From the NCBI GenBank assembly GCA_013695565.1, contig JACDAG010000636.1:1-7010 (forward strand): a stretch of DNA of 7,010 nucleotides, in the 5' to 3' direction. Numbering within the stretch: position 1 is the first letter of the stretch; the number at the start of each line of letters is the position of its first letter. This stretch comes from Bradyrhizobium sp. (GTDB taxonomy: Bacteria; Pseudomonadota; Alphaproteobacteria; Rhizobiales; Xanthobacteraceae). The translations under genes were made by a program, and so were the position numbers. Below, in pieces: positions 1 to 6,233 of the stretch. The notes beneath the pieces were generated by a model. That model saw nothing but the letters and a program-made list of their open reading frames with translations, ran no database searches and was not told the DNA's origin.

Positions 1-110
1 AGATCGCCGCATGGCAGCACGACCGAAACAAATGCCACAACAAAGCCGATTGGCAATTCTCAACCAAAAATGCTCGCGTCAAACTCAAGCATCTATACCC
101 ATCAATCTAA
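1..110 (+). mobile_element. 3' end of an IS630-family transposase gene (partial, cut by window start)
   Basis: Reading from base 3, an open frame with no start in the window gives 35 residues and then TAA at 108-110. The residues look like a real protein end: an IAAWQHDRNK stretch, then DWQFSTKNARVKLKHLYPSI at the terminus. IS630-family DDE transposases commonly end this way, with an AAW..xRN segment, a W-x-F-[ST]-T-x-x-AR-x-K-[LM] motif and a terminal LYP. The catalytic DDE residues would lie outside the window, so activity cannot be judged. The right terminal inverted repeat should lie shortly after the stop, within about 111-184. I cannot place it, because the left end is not visible. The family call rests on recalled motifs in a short fragment. 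The other two frames here give no convincing protein. Confidence 0.6.
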
Positions 111-130
111 CCGAATCGGCCGACTAGGCG

Positions 131-168
131 ATTCGAGCGGGGCTCTCTATCCTTGGAGCCATTCGAGC
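131..168. repeat. Short direct repeat with an inner inverted repeat upstream of the IYD-like gene
   Basis: ATTCGAGC occurs at 131-138 and again at 161-168. Between the copies, GGCTC (141-145) and GAGCC (156-160) can pair around a 10-base loop. The structure lies in the 74 bases between the transposase stop and the IYD-like start. It could be an operator, part of the IS end, or chance, since eight-base repeats are weak evidence. Confidence 0.25.
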
Positions 169-184
169 TTTCAAGAGGACCGAC

Positions 185-877
185 ATGTTTGCGAAGATGA
201 AACTGGGATATGAGGCGCTCCCGCTTCCGGACCGGACGAACTTCAACGATCAGGAGATGCAGGTCGCAGCAGATGCTTTCTATGATCGCATCCGCCGCCG
301 TCATACCGTCAGGGACTTTTCAGACCGGCCCGTCGCGCTCCCGGTCATCGAAAGCTGCATCCGGGCCGCCGGTACTTCGCCGAGCGGCGCCAATCATCAA
401 CCCTGGCACTTCGTCGCGATCGCGAACCGCGAGATCAAGCGTCGCATCCGTCTTGCTGCCGAAGAGGAGGAGCGGGAATTTTATGCAGGTGGCGCCGGAG
501 ATGAATGGATCAAGGCCCTGGAGCCGATCGGCACTACCGCTTCAAAGCCTCACCTGGACATTGCGCCCTGGCTTATTGCCGTCTTTGCGCAAAGGTGGGG
601 CAGCTTCGACGACGGCACACGGTTCAAGAACTATTACGTTCCAGAAAGCGTTGGCATCGCGACCGGGTTTCTCCTGGCGGCTTTGCATCATGCGGGTCTT
701 TCGACGCTGACCCATACACCCAATCCTATGAAGTTCTTGAACGTATTGCTGGACCGGCCAGCCTCCGAGAAGCCGCTGATTATCTTGGCCGTGGGGCATC
801 CAGCCGAAGACGCGACAGTTCCGGCGGCTGCCAAGATCAAGAAACCGCTCGGCGAGATATTGACTGTTAGAGCCTGA
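185..877 (+). CDS. Iodotyrosine deiodinase-like FMN nitroreductase-family protein (candidate reductive dehalogenase)
   Basis: This 230-residue protein has the nitroreductase fold and is expected to be a soluble FMN homodimer. FMN-site motifs are RRRHTVRDFS (37-46), SPSGANHQPW (65-74) and the YYVPESVGIA helix start (150-159). Set against mammalian iodotyrosine deiodinase (recalled sequence), it aligns without gaps across the lid. Glu96, Tyr100 and Lys121 fall on the Glu-Tyr-Lys triad that grips the halotyrosine zwitterion, and Thr178 falls on the Thr beside flavin N5. The C-terminal ATVP...KKPLGEI block (210-225) also matches. The membrane anchor of animal IYD is absent, as in bacterial homologues. 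The start is supported by AGAGG at 174-178, six bases before the ATG. Likely chemistry is reductive removal of halide from halotyrosines or halophenols; a broader nitroreductase role is possible. It is transcribed alone, converging on the haloacid dehalogenase gene and 74 bases after the transposase end. Confidence 0.88.
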   Translation: MFAKMKLGYEALPLPDRTNFNDQEMQVAADAFYDRIRRRHTVRDFSDRPVALPVIESCIRAAGTSPSGANHQPWHFVAIANREIKRRIRLAAEEEEREFYAGGAGDEWIKALEPIGTTASKPHLDIAPWLIAVFAQRWGSFDDGTRFKNYYVPESVGIATGFLLAALHHAGLSTLTHTPNPMKFLNVLLDRPASEKPLIILAVGHPAEDATVPAAAKIKKPLGEILTVRA

Positions 878-909
878 ATTGTCGTTCGAGAGAAAAATGT
901 TTGGGGATC

Positions 910-978
910 GCCGACTTCCAGAATTGTCATGAGTCTTCCCGACCCTGAAATGCGACTTCCGCTCTGCGTCTGGGACCG
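910..978. repeat. Diverged intergenic repeat, copy A
   Basis: This segment starts with GCCGACTTCC (910-919). Its core is AAATGCGACTTCCG (948-961), followed by GGACCG (973-978). The same blocks in the same order and nearly the same spacing recur at 2068-2137. The two copies bracket the DehI-type gene in direct orientation. Such short repeats are common between genes in rhizobia-like genomes. Its function is unknown. Confidence 0.45.
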
Positions 979-1041
979 AACGGCAACTTTTAAAAAACAG
1001 GATGAGCCGGAGAAGATAGCGCGCGGCCGAATCGCAACCTG

Positions 1042-1068
1042 GTTCGGCCATGTGCCGCATGGCCGGAC
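1042..1068. terminator. Hairpin between convergent genes, possible bidirectional terminator
   Basis: CGGCCATG (1045-1052) and CATGGCCG (1058-1065) form a perfect 8-bp stem around a 5-base loop. On the + strand a G-U pair and two further pairs extend it to 1042 and 1068. It lies just past the stop of the minus-strand haloacid dehalogenase gene and downstream of the plus-strand IYD-like gene, where a shared terminator would be expected. Neither strand has a U-run directly after the stem, so an intrinsic terminator is not established. A TTTTTT tract occurs only about 45 bases further on the minus strand. Confidence 0.3.
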
Positions 1069-1072
1069 GGCG

Positions 1073-1969
1073 TCAGGGCGCCAGTTGCCCACGAAAGCAG
1101 GCAATGTTGAGGATGAGACCGGGAAGAAGCCATTGAAAAAGCTCTACTGTGCGGCGAATTTCGTCGAGCGAGCCATCATTAATGGCCGCTTGACGTAAGG
1201 CGGCACTGGTGAGGCCGTTCGGATTTGGAAGTTTCGCGGCTAGTTCAACCAGCAGATCGTGAATTTCTGCTACGGCAAGCTCATATTCGGGCGTCTGGAC
1301 ATGGGGCCGCAAAGCATGCCACGCCGCCGCGAAGTATGTCGGCCACCGAGCCAACGCTCGGTAATCGGTGTTGACGAATGGTAGCCCAAGCTGCTGCTTG
1401 ATGTCTTCGTAGAGCGCCCGGGTCGGCCCTTCAACATGATGAGCCTCCATCAGCACGAACGGCACCTGCACATCAGGGGCATGCCTTCCCTGAAATGGCG
1501 AGAACGATGCATCCGTCGGGGCCAATTCGTGACCCTGCAGTAGCGCGCGCGCCATGGTTGCTAACGTGGCATACGAGACATTGCCGAAATGAAAGACTGA
1601 AATCAGGTTCCTGATTTGGTCAATTTCCCGAGGCGCATACCCGGCCGCACGCAACGGCTCGAGAAGGCAGTTCGATCCGAGCGTTGCTGCCAGTGTTTCT
1701 GCAAGAGCTCTGACGCGACTGGCACCATCGGCAAATTCGGCGGATTGAAACGCCGGCCTGACGCCTGGCCAAAGTGTCCGATAAAAGCGACGATAGTGCG
1801 AAAAGGCCATCGTAACGACGCCCATCCAGGGGACCTGCAGCACAGTCTTCGTATCGTCGTAGTCGTCCTTTCGATCGCCGTCGACTAGATACTCCGGGAG
1901 CGGAAACAGAGCAGGAATCCAGTCCGGAGGACGCCGTCGCAACCGCAGGCGGTCAAAACTTTCGCACAT
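1073..1969 (-). CDS. DehI-type (group I) 2-haloacid dehalogenase
   Basis: This 298-residue protein belongs to the DehI family, cytoplasmic enzymes that hydrolyse 2-halocarboxylic acids to 2-hydroxyacids by direct water attack, with no enzyme ester. Family landmarks, compared with recalled P. putida DehI, occur in order. DDTKTVLQVPWMG (38-50) places Trp48 on DehI Trp34. FHFGNVSY (126-133) gives Asn130 and Tyr133. NTDYRALARWP (200-210) places Asp202 on the catalytic Asp189 and Thr201 on Ser188. Length matches the family (about 290-310), and the two-pseudorepeat helical layout fits. The N-terminus is some 14 residues longer than DehI. The ATG is the first possible in-frame start after an upstream TGA, and AGGG lies six bases before it. 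Asn200 replaces DehI Ala187, the position I recall as deciding stereoselectivity, so D-isomer preference is possible. It lies on the same strand as the haloalkane dehalogenase relic, 244 bases downstream, probably with its own promoter. Confidence 0.85.
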   Translation of the reverse strand: MCESFDRLRLRRRPPDWIPALFPLPEYLVDGDRKDDYDDTKTVLQVPWMGVVTMAFSHYRRFYRTLWPGVRPAFQSAEFADGASRVRALAETLAATLGSNCLLEPLRAAGYAPREIDQIRNLISVFHFGNVSYATLATMARALLQGHELAPTDASFSPFQGRHAPDVQVPFVLMEAHHVEGPTRALYEDIKQQLGLPFVNTDYRALARWPTYFAAAWHALRPHVQTPEYELAVAEIHDLLVELAAKLPNPNGLTSAALRQAAINDGSLDEIRRTVELFQWLLPGLILNIACFRGQLAP

Positions 1970-2067
1970 GACAAACCCTATAAGCTCTGGCTCTGACGCT
2001 CAACTCCTTACGACCAACTAACTAAGAACTTGGGCATCAGCGCTAATCGGGGCCGTACTGGACTAGG

Positions 2068-2137
2068 GCCGACTTCCGAAACCGGTCAGACGGATGCTGC
2101 TTCCCTAAAATGCGAATTCCGGTATGCCCCAGGACCG
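2068..2137. repeat. Diverged intergenic repeat, copy B
   Basis: GCCGACTTCC (2068-2077), AAATGCGAATTCCG (2108-2121) and GGACCG (2132-2137) match the blocks of copy A at 910-978. There is a 2-base difference in the first spacer and a 1-base difference in the second. It lies upstream of the DehI-type gene, between it and the haloalkane dehalogenase relic. It may be a genome-wide intergenic repeat or a scar of recombination around the 1-kb dehI segment. Confidence 0.45.
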
Positions 2138-2213
2138 GACATCGCCGACCAAACTCCGGCGAGGTCGTTTTCGTGCCGTCAGTGGTTATCGCCGAACCGA
2201 ATGTATCGATCTT

Positions 2214-3112
2214 TTAGGATAGAAGCGGGAGAGCGCCCTTCAAAACGTCATCACCCCACTCCTGGACAAAATGTCCGGCTCCGGTCAGTTTTACTGGTTC
2301 CGGGCAGTTTCGGATCGTTTGACGCAGGTCTTCCATGACTGTTGGCCCAAGGACGGGATCGGTCATGCCGATCACCATGGCAGTCTTGCCGTTCCATTCA
2401 GTGCTCCACCATTCCCGCGCCTTGCGGGAGATAGCAGCGCCGCCGGCATCGGGATTGTCGGGCACAAGGTTCGGGAAGCGGCGCACGCCGCCTTTGTATG
2501 TCGCATCGGGGAAAGGAGCGTCATAGGCAGCGGCTTCCGCAGCGGAGAGCTGCGGGCAAGAACGTGACATTAGCTTGCCGACTGGCATGTCCGGATTGGC
2601 GTTGTTCCATGCGCGCCAGTCGATGAATCCTTTGGTGAGAGGTCGATCACCCGTCGCAAAGGCGGTATTCATGACCAGCAGCGCCTCGAAGCGGTCGGTC
2701 ATTTCCATCGGAATGGTGAGACCGAGCAGACCACCCCAATCCTGACACACCAGTGTCACGCGACCGATATCCAGTGCGCGCGAATGAACGCGATAAGGCT
2801 CTTGCGGTGGAAGTCAAACGTGTAGAGGGCATCCTCTACGGGTTTGTCGGATCGACCAAAGCCAAACATGTCTGGCGCGATAACCCGATAGCCGGCGGCG
2901 ACAAAGCCCAGGACCATCTTGCGATAAAGATAGCTCCATGTCGGTTGTCCGTGAAGGCAGAGCGCAACGCGGGCATCGCTTGCTCCTTCATCGATATAGT
3001 GCATGCGAAGGCCAGGGTAACCGGCAAGATCGTCGCGATAATTTGGCGCGAATTGGTAGTCGGCAAGACCATTAAATCGCGCTTCTGGTGTTCGCAAAGC
3101 CTTAATCAGCAT
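2214..3112 (-). pseudogene. Haloalkane dehalogenase (DhlA-like, HLD-I subfamily), frameshifted
   Basis: Two overlapping reading frames join into one 298-residue alpha/beta-hydrolase that follows Xanthobacter DhlA end to end (recalled sequence). DhlA cleaves 1,2-dichloroethane and other haloalkanes to alcohols. The first frame (3112-2756, 118 residues) carries LCLHGQPTWSYLYRKM (51-66) and ends in the non-family tail HWISVA. The second (to TAA 2216-2214) resumes at LDIGRVTLVCQDWGG. Deleting two bases from the GCGCGCG run at 2776-2782 restores an unbroken IRALDIGRV. In the joined protein the catalytic set is complete: nucleophile Asp124, acid Asp251, base His280 (GAGHFVQEWG), and halide-binding Trp125 and Trp165 (GFIDWRAW). 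It is about 10 residues shorter than DhlA in the cap, as in DhmA-type relatives. GAGGAAG (3126-3120) precedes the ATG by seven bases. The lesion looks recent, or is a sequencing error. TGA and a GTG overlap at 2759-2756, so two-piece translation is conceivable. Confidence 0.88.
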
Positions 3113-3184
3113 GTCCAGTCTTCCTCGTCGTCGACCTTACTCTGCCTACCCAAGCTTCCTGTATGCCCGAAATCGGCACAAAAT

Positions 3185-3190
3185 AGTATA
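3185..3190 (-). promoter_or_regulatory. Possible -10 element for the haloalkane dehalogenase gene
   Basis: Read on the minus strand this is TATACT, about 73 bases before the ATG at 3112, in an AT-rich patch of the 222-base gap after hutU. No good -35 hexamer (TTGACA-like) lies 16-18 bases upstream, so this is only a candidate. Confidence 0.2.
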
Positions 3191-3334
3191 GTGGCCAAAC
3201 CTCGAAACGTGGAAGACGTTGGAGGGCCTGTTGAGCTAAATATATTTGAAGGAATCTGATTTCAGGGTTGGGGACCCGAACTTAGTATTTCGTGCGTCGC
3301 CGGGACCACGGAGCAGACTTGAAGACAGCAGTAC

Positions 3335-5011
3335 TTAGTTGACCATCGGCAACCATAATTCATTGTCTTCAGCGCACCGTCGCGCAAGCGGGTAGCCGGC
3401 ATCCGCGTGTCGCATGACGCCCGTGGCGGGATCATTCCACAGGACACGGCCGATCTTTTCCGCCGCTTCGGCTGTCCCGTCCGCGATCAATGCGATTCCG
3501 GAATGCTGCGAGTACCCCATGCCGACGCCACCGCCATGATGAAACGAGACCCAGGTGGCGCCACATGCGGAATTCAACAGGGCGTTCAGAATTGGCCAGT
3601 CGGAAACCGCATCGGAGCCGTCCAGCATTCCTTCGGTCTCTCGCATCGGAGAAGCGACCGATCCCGAGTCCATGTGATCGCGGCCGATTACAACTGGAGC
3701 TTTCAGCTCGCCGCTGGCGACCATCTCATTAAAGGCGAGGCCAATGCGATGGCGCTGGCCGAGACCGAGCCAGCAGATACGCGACGGCAGCCCCTGAAAC
3801 TTGATGTGCTTGCGGGCCTTGTCGAGCCAGTTGTGAAGCGGCACATCGTCGGGAATGAGCTCACGGACTTTGGCGTCGGTACGGTAGATGTCTTCGGGAT
3901 CGCCGGACAGCGCAACCCAGCGGAACGGACCTTTGCCGACGCAAAAAAGCGGACGCACATAGGCCTCGACAAACCCTGGATAGTCGAAGGCCTCAGCGAC
4001 GCCCATCTCCAGGGCCATGGCGCGGATGTTGTTGCCGTAATCGAGCGCGACCGCTCCCGCAGTCTTCAGCGCAAGGATCGCGCGGACCTGTTCGGCCATG
4101 GCTTGTTTGGCGGCAATTGTCGTACCTGCCGGGTCGCGCTCCTGGCGTTCTTGCCATTGTTCGACGCTCCAGCCGATCGGCAAATAGCCGTGAACGGGAT
4201 CATGCGCCGACGTCTGATCGGTGACGATATCGGGCACAAGGCCACGTCTTGCGATCTCCGGAAAAATTTCCGCAGCGTTTCCGATGAGACCGACCGAGAT
4301 TGCCTGCTTTGAAGTGCGCGCTGCATCGATCATGGCCAGAGCATCTTCGAGCGTCGAGGCACTCTTGTCGAGATAACCGGTTCGCTGGCGAAATTCGATC
4401 CGGCTCGGTTGGCATTCGACGACGAGAATCGAGGCTCCCGCCATGGTCGCAGCAAGCGGTTGCGCGCCGCCCATGCCGCCGAGGCCGCCGGACAAGATCC
4501 AGCGGCCGGCGAGATCGCCATCGAAATGCTGCCGGGCGACTTCGCAAAAGGTCTCGTAGGTGCCCTGTACGATGCCTTGCGAACCGATGTAGATCCAGGA
4601 CCCCGCGGTCATCTGGCCGTACATCATCAGGCCCATGCGGTCGAGTTTGTTGAAGTGCTCCCATGTCGCCCAATGCGGTACCAGATTGCCGTTTGCGATG
4701 ATCACACGCGGGGCGCCTCGATGGGTTGGAAACACACCGACCGGTTTCCCGGATTGGACCAGCAAGGTCTGCTCGTCGTTCAGGTTTTTTAGCACGTCCA
4801 CGATCTTGTCGAACGCTTCCCAATTGCGCGCAGCGCGACCGATACCGCCGTAGACGATCAGATCTTCCGGCCGCTCTGCGACGTCAGGATCCAGATTGTT
4901 CATCAGCAAACGCAGTGGGGCCTCGGTCTGCCAGCTTCGCGTCGTGAGGACGTTACCGCGTGGGGAACGCACGACCCGCTTGTTGCTCGCAGTTGTGATG
5001 GGATTGCTCAT
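3335..5011 (-). CDS. hutU: Urocanate hydratase (urocanase)
   Basis: This cytoplasmic NAD+-containing enzyme adds water to urocanate to give 4-imidazolone-5-propionate, the second step of histidine breakdown. The 558-residue length is typical for the family (about 555-560). Landmarks run in order: YGGIGRAARNWE (54-65), HWATWEHFNKLD (113-124), MTAGSWIYIGSQGIVQGTYE (134-153), the glycine-rich SGGLGGMGGAQP (174-185) for the NAD+ domain, FQGLPSRICWLG (405-416) with the family's active-site cysteine at Cys413, and GRDHMDSGSVASP (443-455). No disruption is visible. The start is the ATG at 5011, 22 bases after the CoA-transferase stop, with AAGG about ten bases upstream. It is the last gene visible in the operon. 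No hutH, hutI, hutG, hutF or hutC is present in the window, so its substrate may come from another route. The family call is near certain; the pathway context is open. Confidence 0.97.
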   Translation of the reverse strand: MSNPITTASNKRVVRSPRGNVLTTRSWQTEAPLRLLMNNLDPDVAERPEDLIVYGGIGRAARNWEAFDKIVDVLKNLNDEQTLLVQSGKPVGVFPTHRGAPRVIIANGNLVPHWATWEHFNKLDRMGLMMYGQMTAGSWIYIGSQGIVQGTYETFCEVARQHFDGDLAGRWILSGGLGGMGGAQPLAATMAGASILVVECQPSRIEFRQRTGYLDKSASTLEDALAMIDAARTSKQAISVGLIGNAAEIFPEIARRGLVPDIVTDQTSAHDPVHGYLPIGWSVEQWQERQERDPAGTTIAAKQAMAEQVRAILALKTAGAVALDYGNNIRAMALEMGVAEAFDYPGFVEAYVRPLFCVGKGPFRWVALSGDPEDIYRTDAKVRELIPDDVPLHNWLDKARKHIKFQGLPSRICWLGLGQRHRIGLAFNEMVASGELKAPVVIGRDHMDSGSVASPMRETEGMLDGSDAVSDWPILNALLNSACGATWVSFHHGGGVGMGYSQHSGIALIADGTAEAAEKIGRVLWNDPATGVMRHADAGYPLARRCAEDNELWLPMVN

Positions 5012-5033
5012 TGAGGGTTGACCTTTGGTCGAA

Positions 5034-6233
5034 TTAAATGGCTTTGGCGGAACGCAGGGCGGCGATCCGGGCTTCGTCGAGGCCGAGCTTTTGTTTCAGG
5101 ATTTCGCTGGTGTGCTCGCCAAGTGTTGGGGTGATCACGCGGCTGATGCGTTCCGCCGCATCGAATTGCACGGGTTGGGGGACGACACGGAATTCGCCAA
5201 GCTTGCCGTTGCTGCCCGATTGCAGCATGCCCCTGGCTTCGACGTGACCGCTCGCGAGCAGGTCGTCGAGGGACCAGACCGGTGCCGCCGGCACATCGGC
5301 GTCACGCAGGAAACCAAGCGCCTGTTCCCGTGTCAGGCCGCCGGCCCAGGCCGCGATCAGCCCGTGCAACTCGTGTTCATGGGCGTTGCGGTCGATATTG
5401 GTCTTGAAGCGCGGGTCAGCGGCCAGTTCCGGTTGCGCCATCGCCTTGCAAATGCGGTGAAAGATGGCGTCGGAAAAGCCGACCATAACGATGTCGCCGT
5501 CTTTCGTGGCAAAGCTATCCACCGGGTAGGTTTCGGGATGTCGGTTGCCGCCGCGCTGCGTCGGGCGGTCGGTGAACAGACGCCGCGACAGTCCGGTCAG
5601 CAGCATTGAGAAAACCGAATCGAGCATTGCGACCTCGAGCCGGCGACCGACTCCGGTGCGCTCGCGATCATATAGTGCTGCGGCGATACCCCATGCCGCG
5701 AACATGCCGGTGGCTACGTCTGCGACGCTCTCGCCGACGGCGATTGGCCGGCCATCCCGTTCTCCTGTAACACTCATCAACCCGCTCATCGCCTGGATAA
5801 CAAGGTCGAACGCGGGCCAATCCGAAAATGGACCACTCTGTCCAAAGCCTGAAATCGACGCATAGATCAGGCGTGAATTGTCAGCTTGCAGCGTGGCCGG
5901 GCTAAGGCCGAGCCGTTCCATCACACCGGGACGAAAATTCTCGACAAGCACGTCGGATTGACGCGCCAGGTCGCGGATCAAAGCGATTCCCTCAAGTGAC
6001 TTCAGATTGATGGTGACACTCTTCTTGCCGCGATTGAGCAGGGCGAAATATGTGCTCTCGTCGTTGACGTGCGGTGCAAAATGCCGGCCTTCCTCACCGA
6101 ACCCCGGCATCTCGATCTTGATCACTTCGGCGCCAAGATCGGCCAGCATAGACGTGCAGAACGGTCCGGACATGACGCGAGTCAGATCGAGCACACGAAG
6201 GCCAGCGAACAGGTGCGGGGGCAGGGGAATCAT
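5034..6233 (-). CDS. Class III (CaiB/BaiF family) acyl-CoA transferase
   Basis: This 399-residue cytoplasmic enzyme is of the formyl-CoA transferase/CaiB type, moving CoA between carboxylic acids through an aspartyl-CoA thioester. Evidence includes the N-terminal GLRVLDLTRVMSGPFCTSML (11-30) with LGAEVIKIE (33-41), LNRGKKSVTINL (66-77), DVLVENFRPGVMERLG (94-109), SGFGQSGP (128-135) and VGESVADVATG (166-176). Asp172 in the last motif falls on the catalytic aspartate (Asp169 of formyl-CoA transferase). The C-terminal TPTLGEHTSEIL block is also typical, and length is normal. Its ATG (6233-6231) overlaps the TGA of the upstream dehydrogenase gene by four bases. AGAGGACC lies a few bases before the start, so translational coupling is likely. 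Substrate cannot be read from sequence. Neighbouring urocanase suggests a CoA ester of urocanate or a related imidazole acid, which is inference only. Confidence 0.93.
   Translation of the reverse strand: MIPLPPHLFAGLRVLDLTRVMSGPFCTSMLADLGAEVIKIEMPGFGEEGRHFAPHVNDESTYFALLNRGKKSVTINLKSLEGIALIRDLARQSDVLVENFRPGVMERLGLSPATLQADNSRLIYASISGFGQSGPFSDWPAFDLVIQAMSGLMSVTGERDGRPIAVGESVADVATGMFAAWGIAAALYDRERTGVGRRLEVAMLDSVFSMLLTGLSRRLFTDRPTQRGGNRHPETYPVDSFATKDGDIVMVGFSDAIFHRICKAMAQPELAADPRFKTNIDRNAHEHELHGLIAAWAGGLTREQALGFLRDADVPAAPVWSLDDLLASGHVEARGMLQSGSNGKLGEFRVVPQPVQFDAAERISRVITPTLGEHTSEILKQKLGLDEARIAALRSAKAI

Noticed and set aside
542..1060. 172-residue minus-strand open frame running from the gap into the IYD-like gene
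   Set aside because: It is antisense to conserved IYD codons and has no domain signal.
2530..2600. Apparent loss of a conserved cap Trp (DhlA KRWAP region, here SRSCP)
   Set aside because: Counting residues shows that DhlA's halide-binding Trp175 lies in GFTAWKY, which aligns with GFIDWRAW here (Trp165), so the halide site is kept.
2753..3259. 168-residue plus-strand open frame over the 5' half of the dehalogenase relic
   Set aside because: Most of it is antisense to conserved dehalogenase codons, and the part in 3113-3259 has no recognisable protein character.
3620..3690. Met456 in the urocanase SP-x-RETE motif instead of the Asn of Pseudomonas HutU
   Set aside because: This position varies among true urocanases (Phe in Bacillus, by recall), so it is no sign of a new substrate.
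3407..4312. 301-residue plus-strand open frame
   Set aside because: It is wholly antisense to hutU, shows no recognisable domain, and is expected from codon bias in a GC-rich gene.
5025..5609. 194-residue plus-strand open frame
   Set aside because: Antisense to the well-supported CoA-transferase gene, with no family motif.
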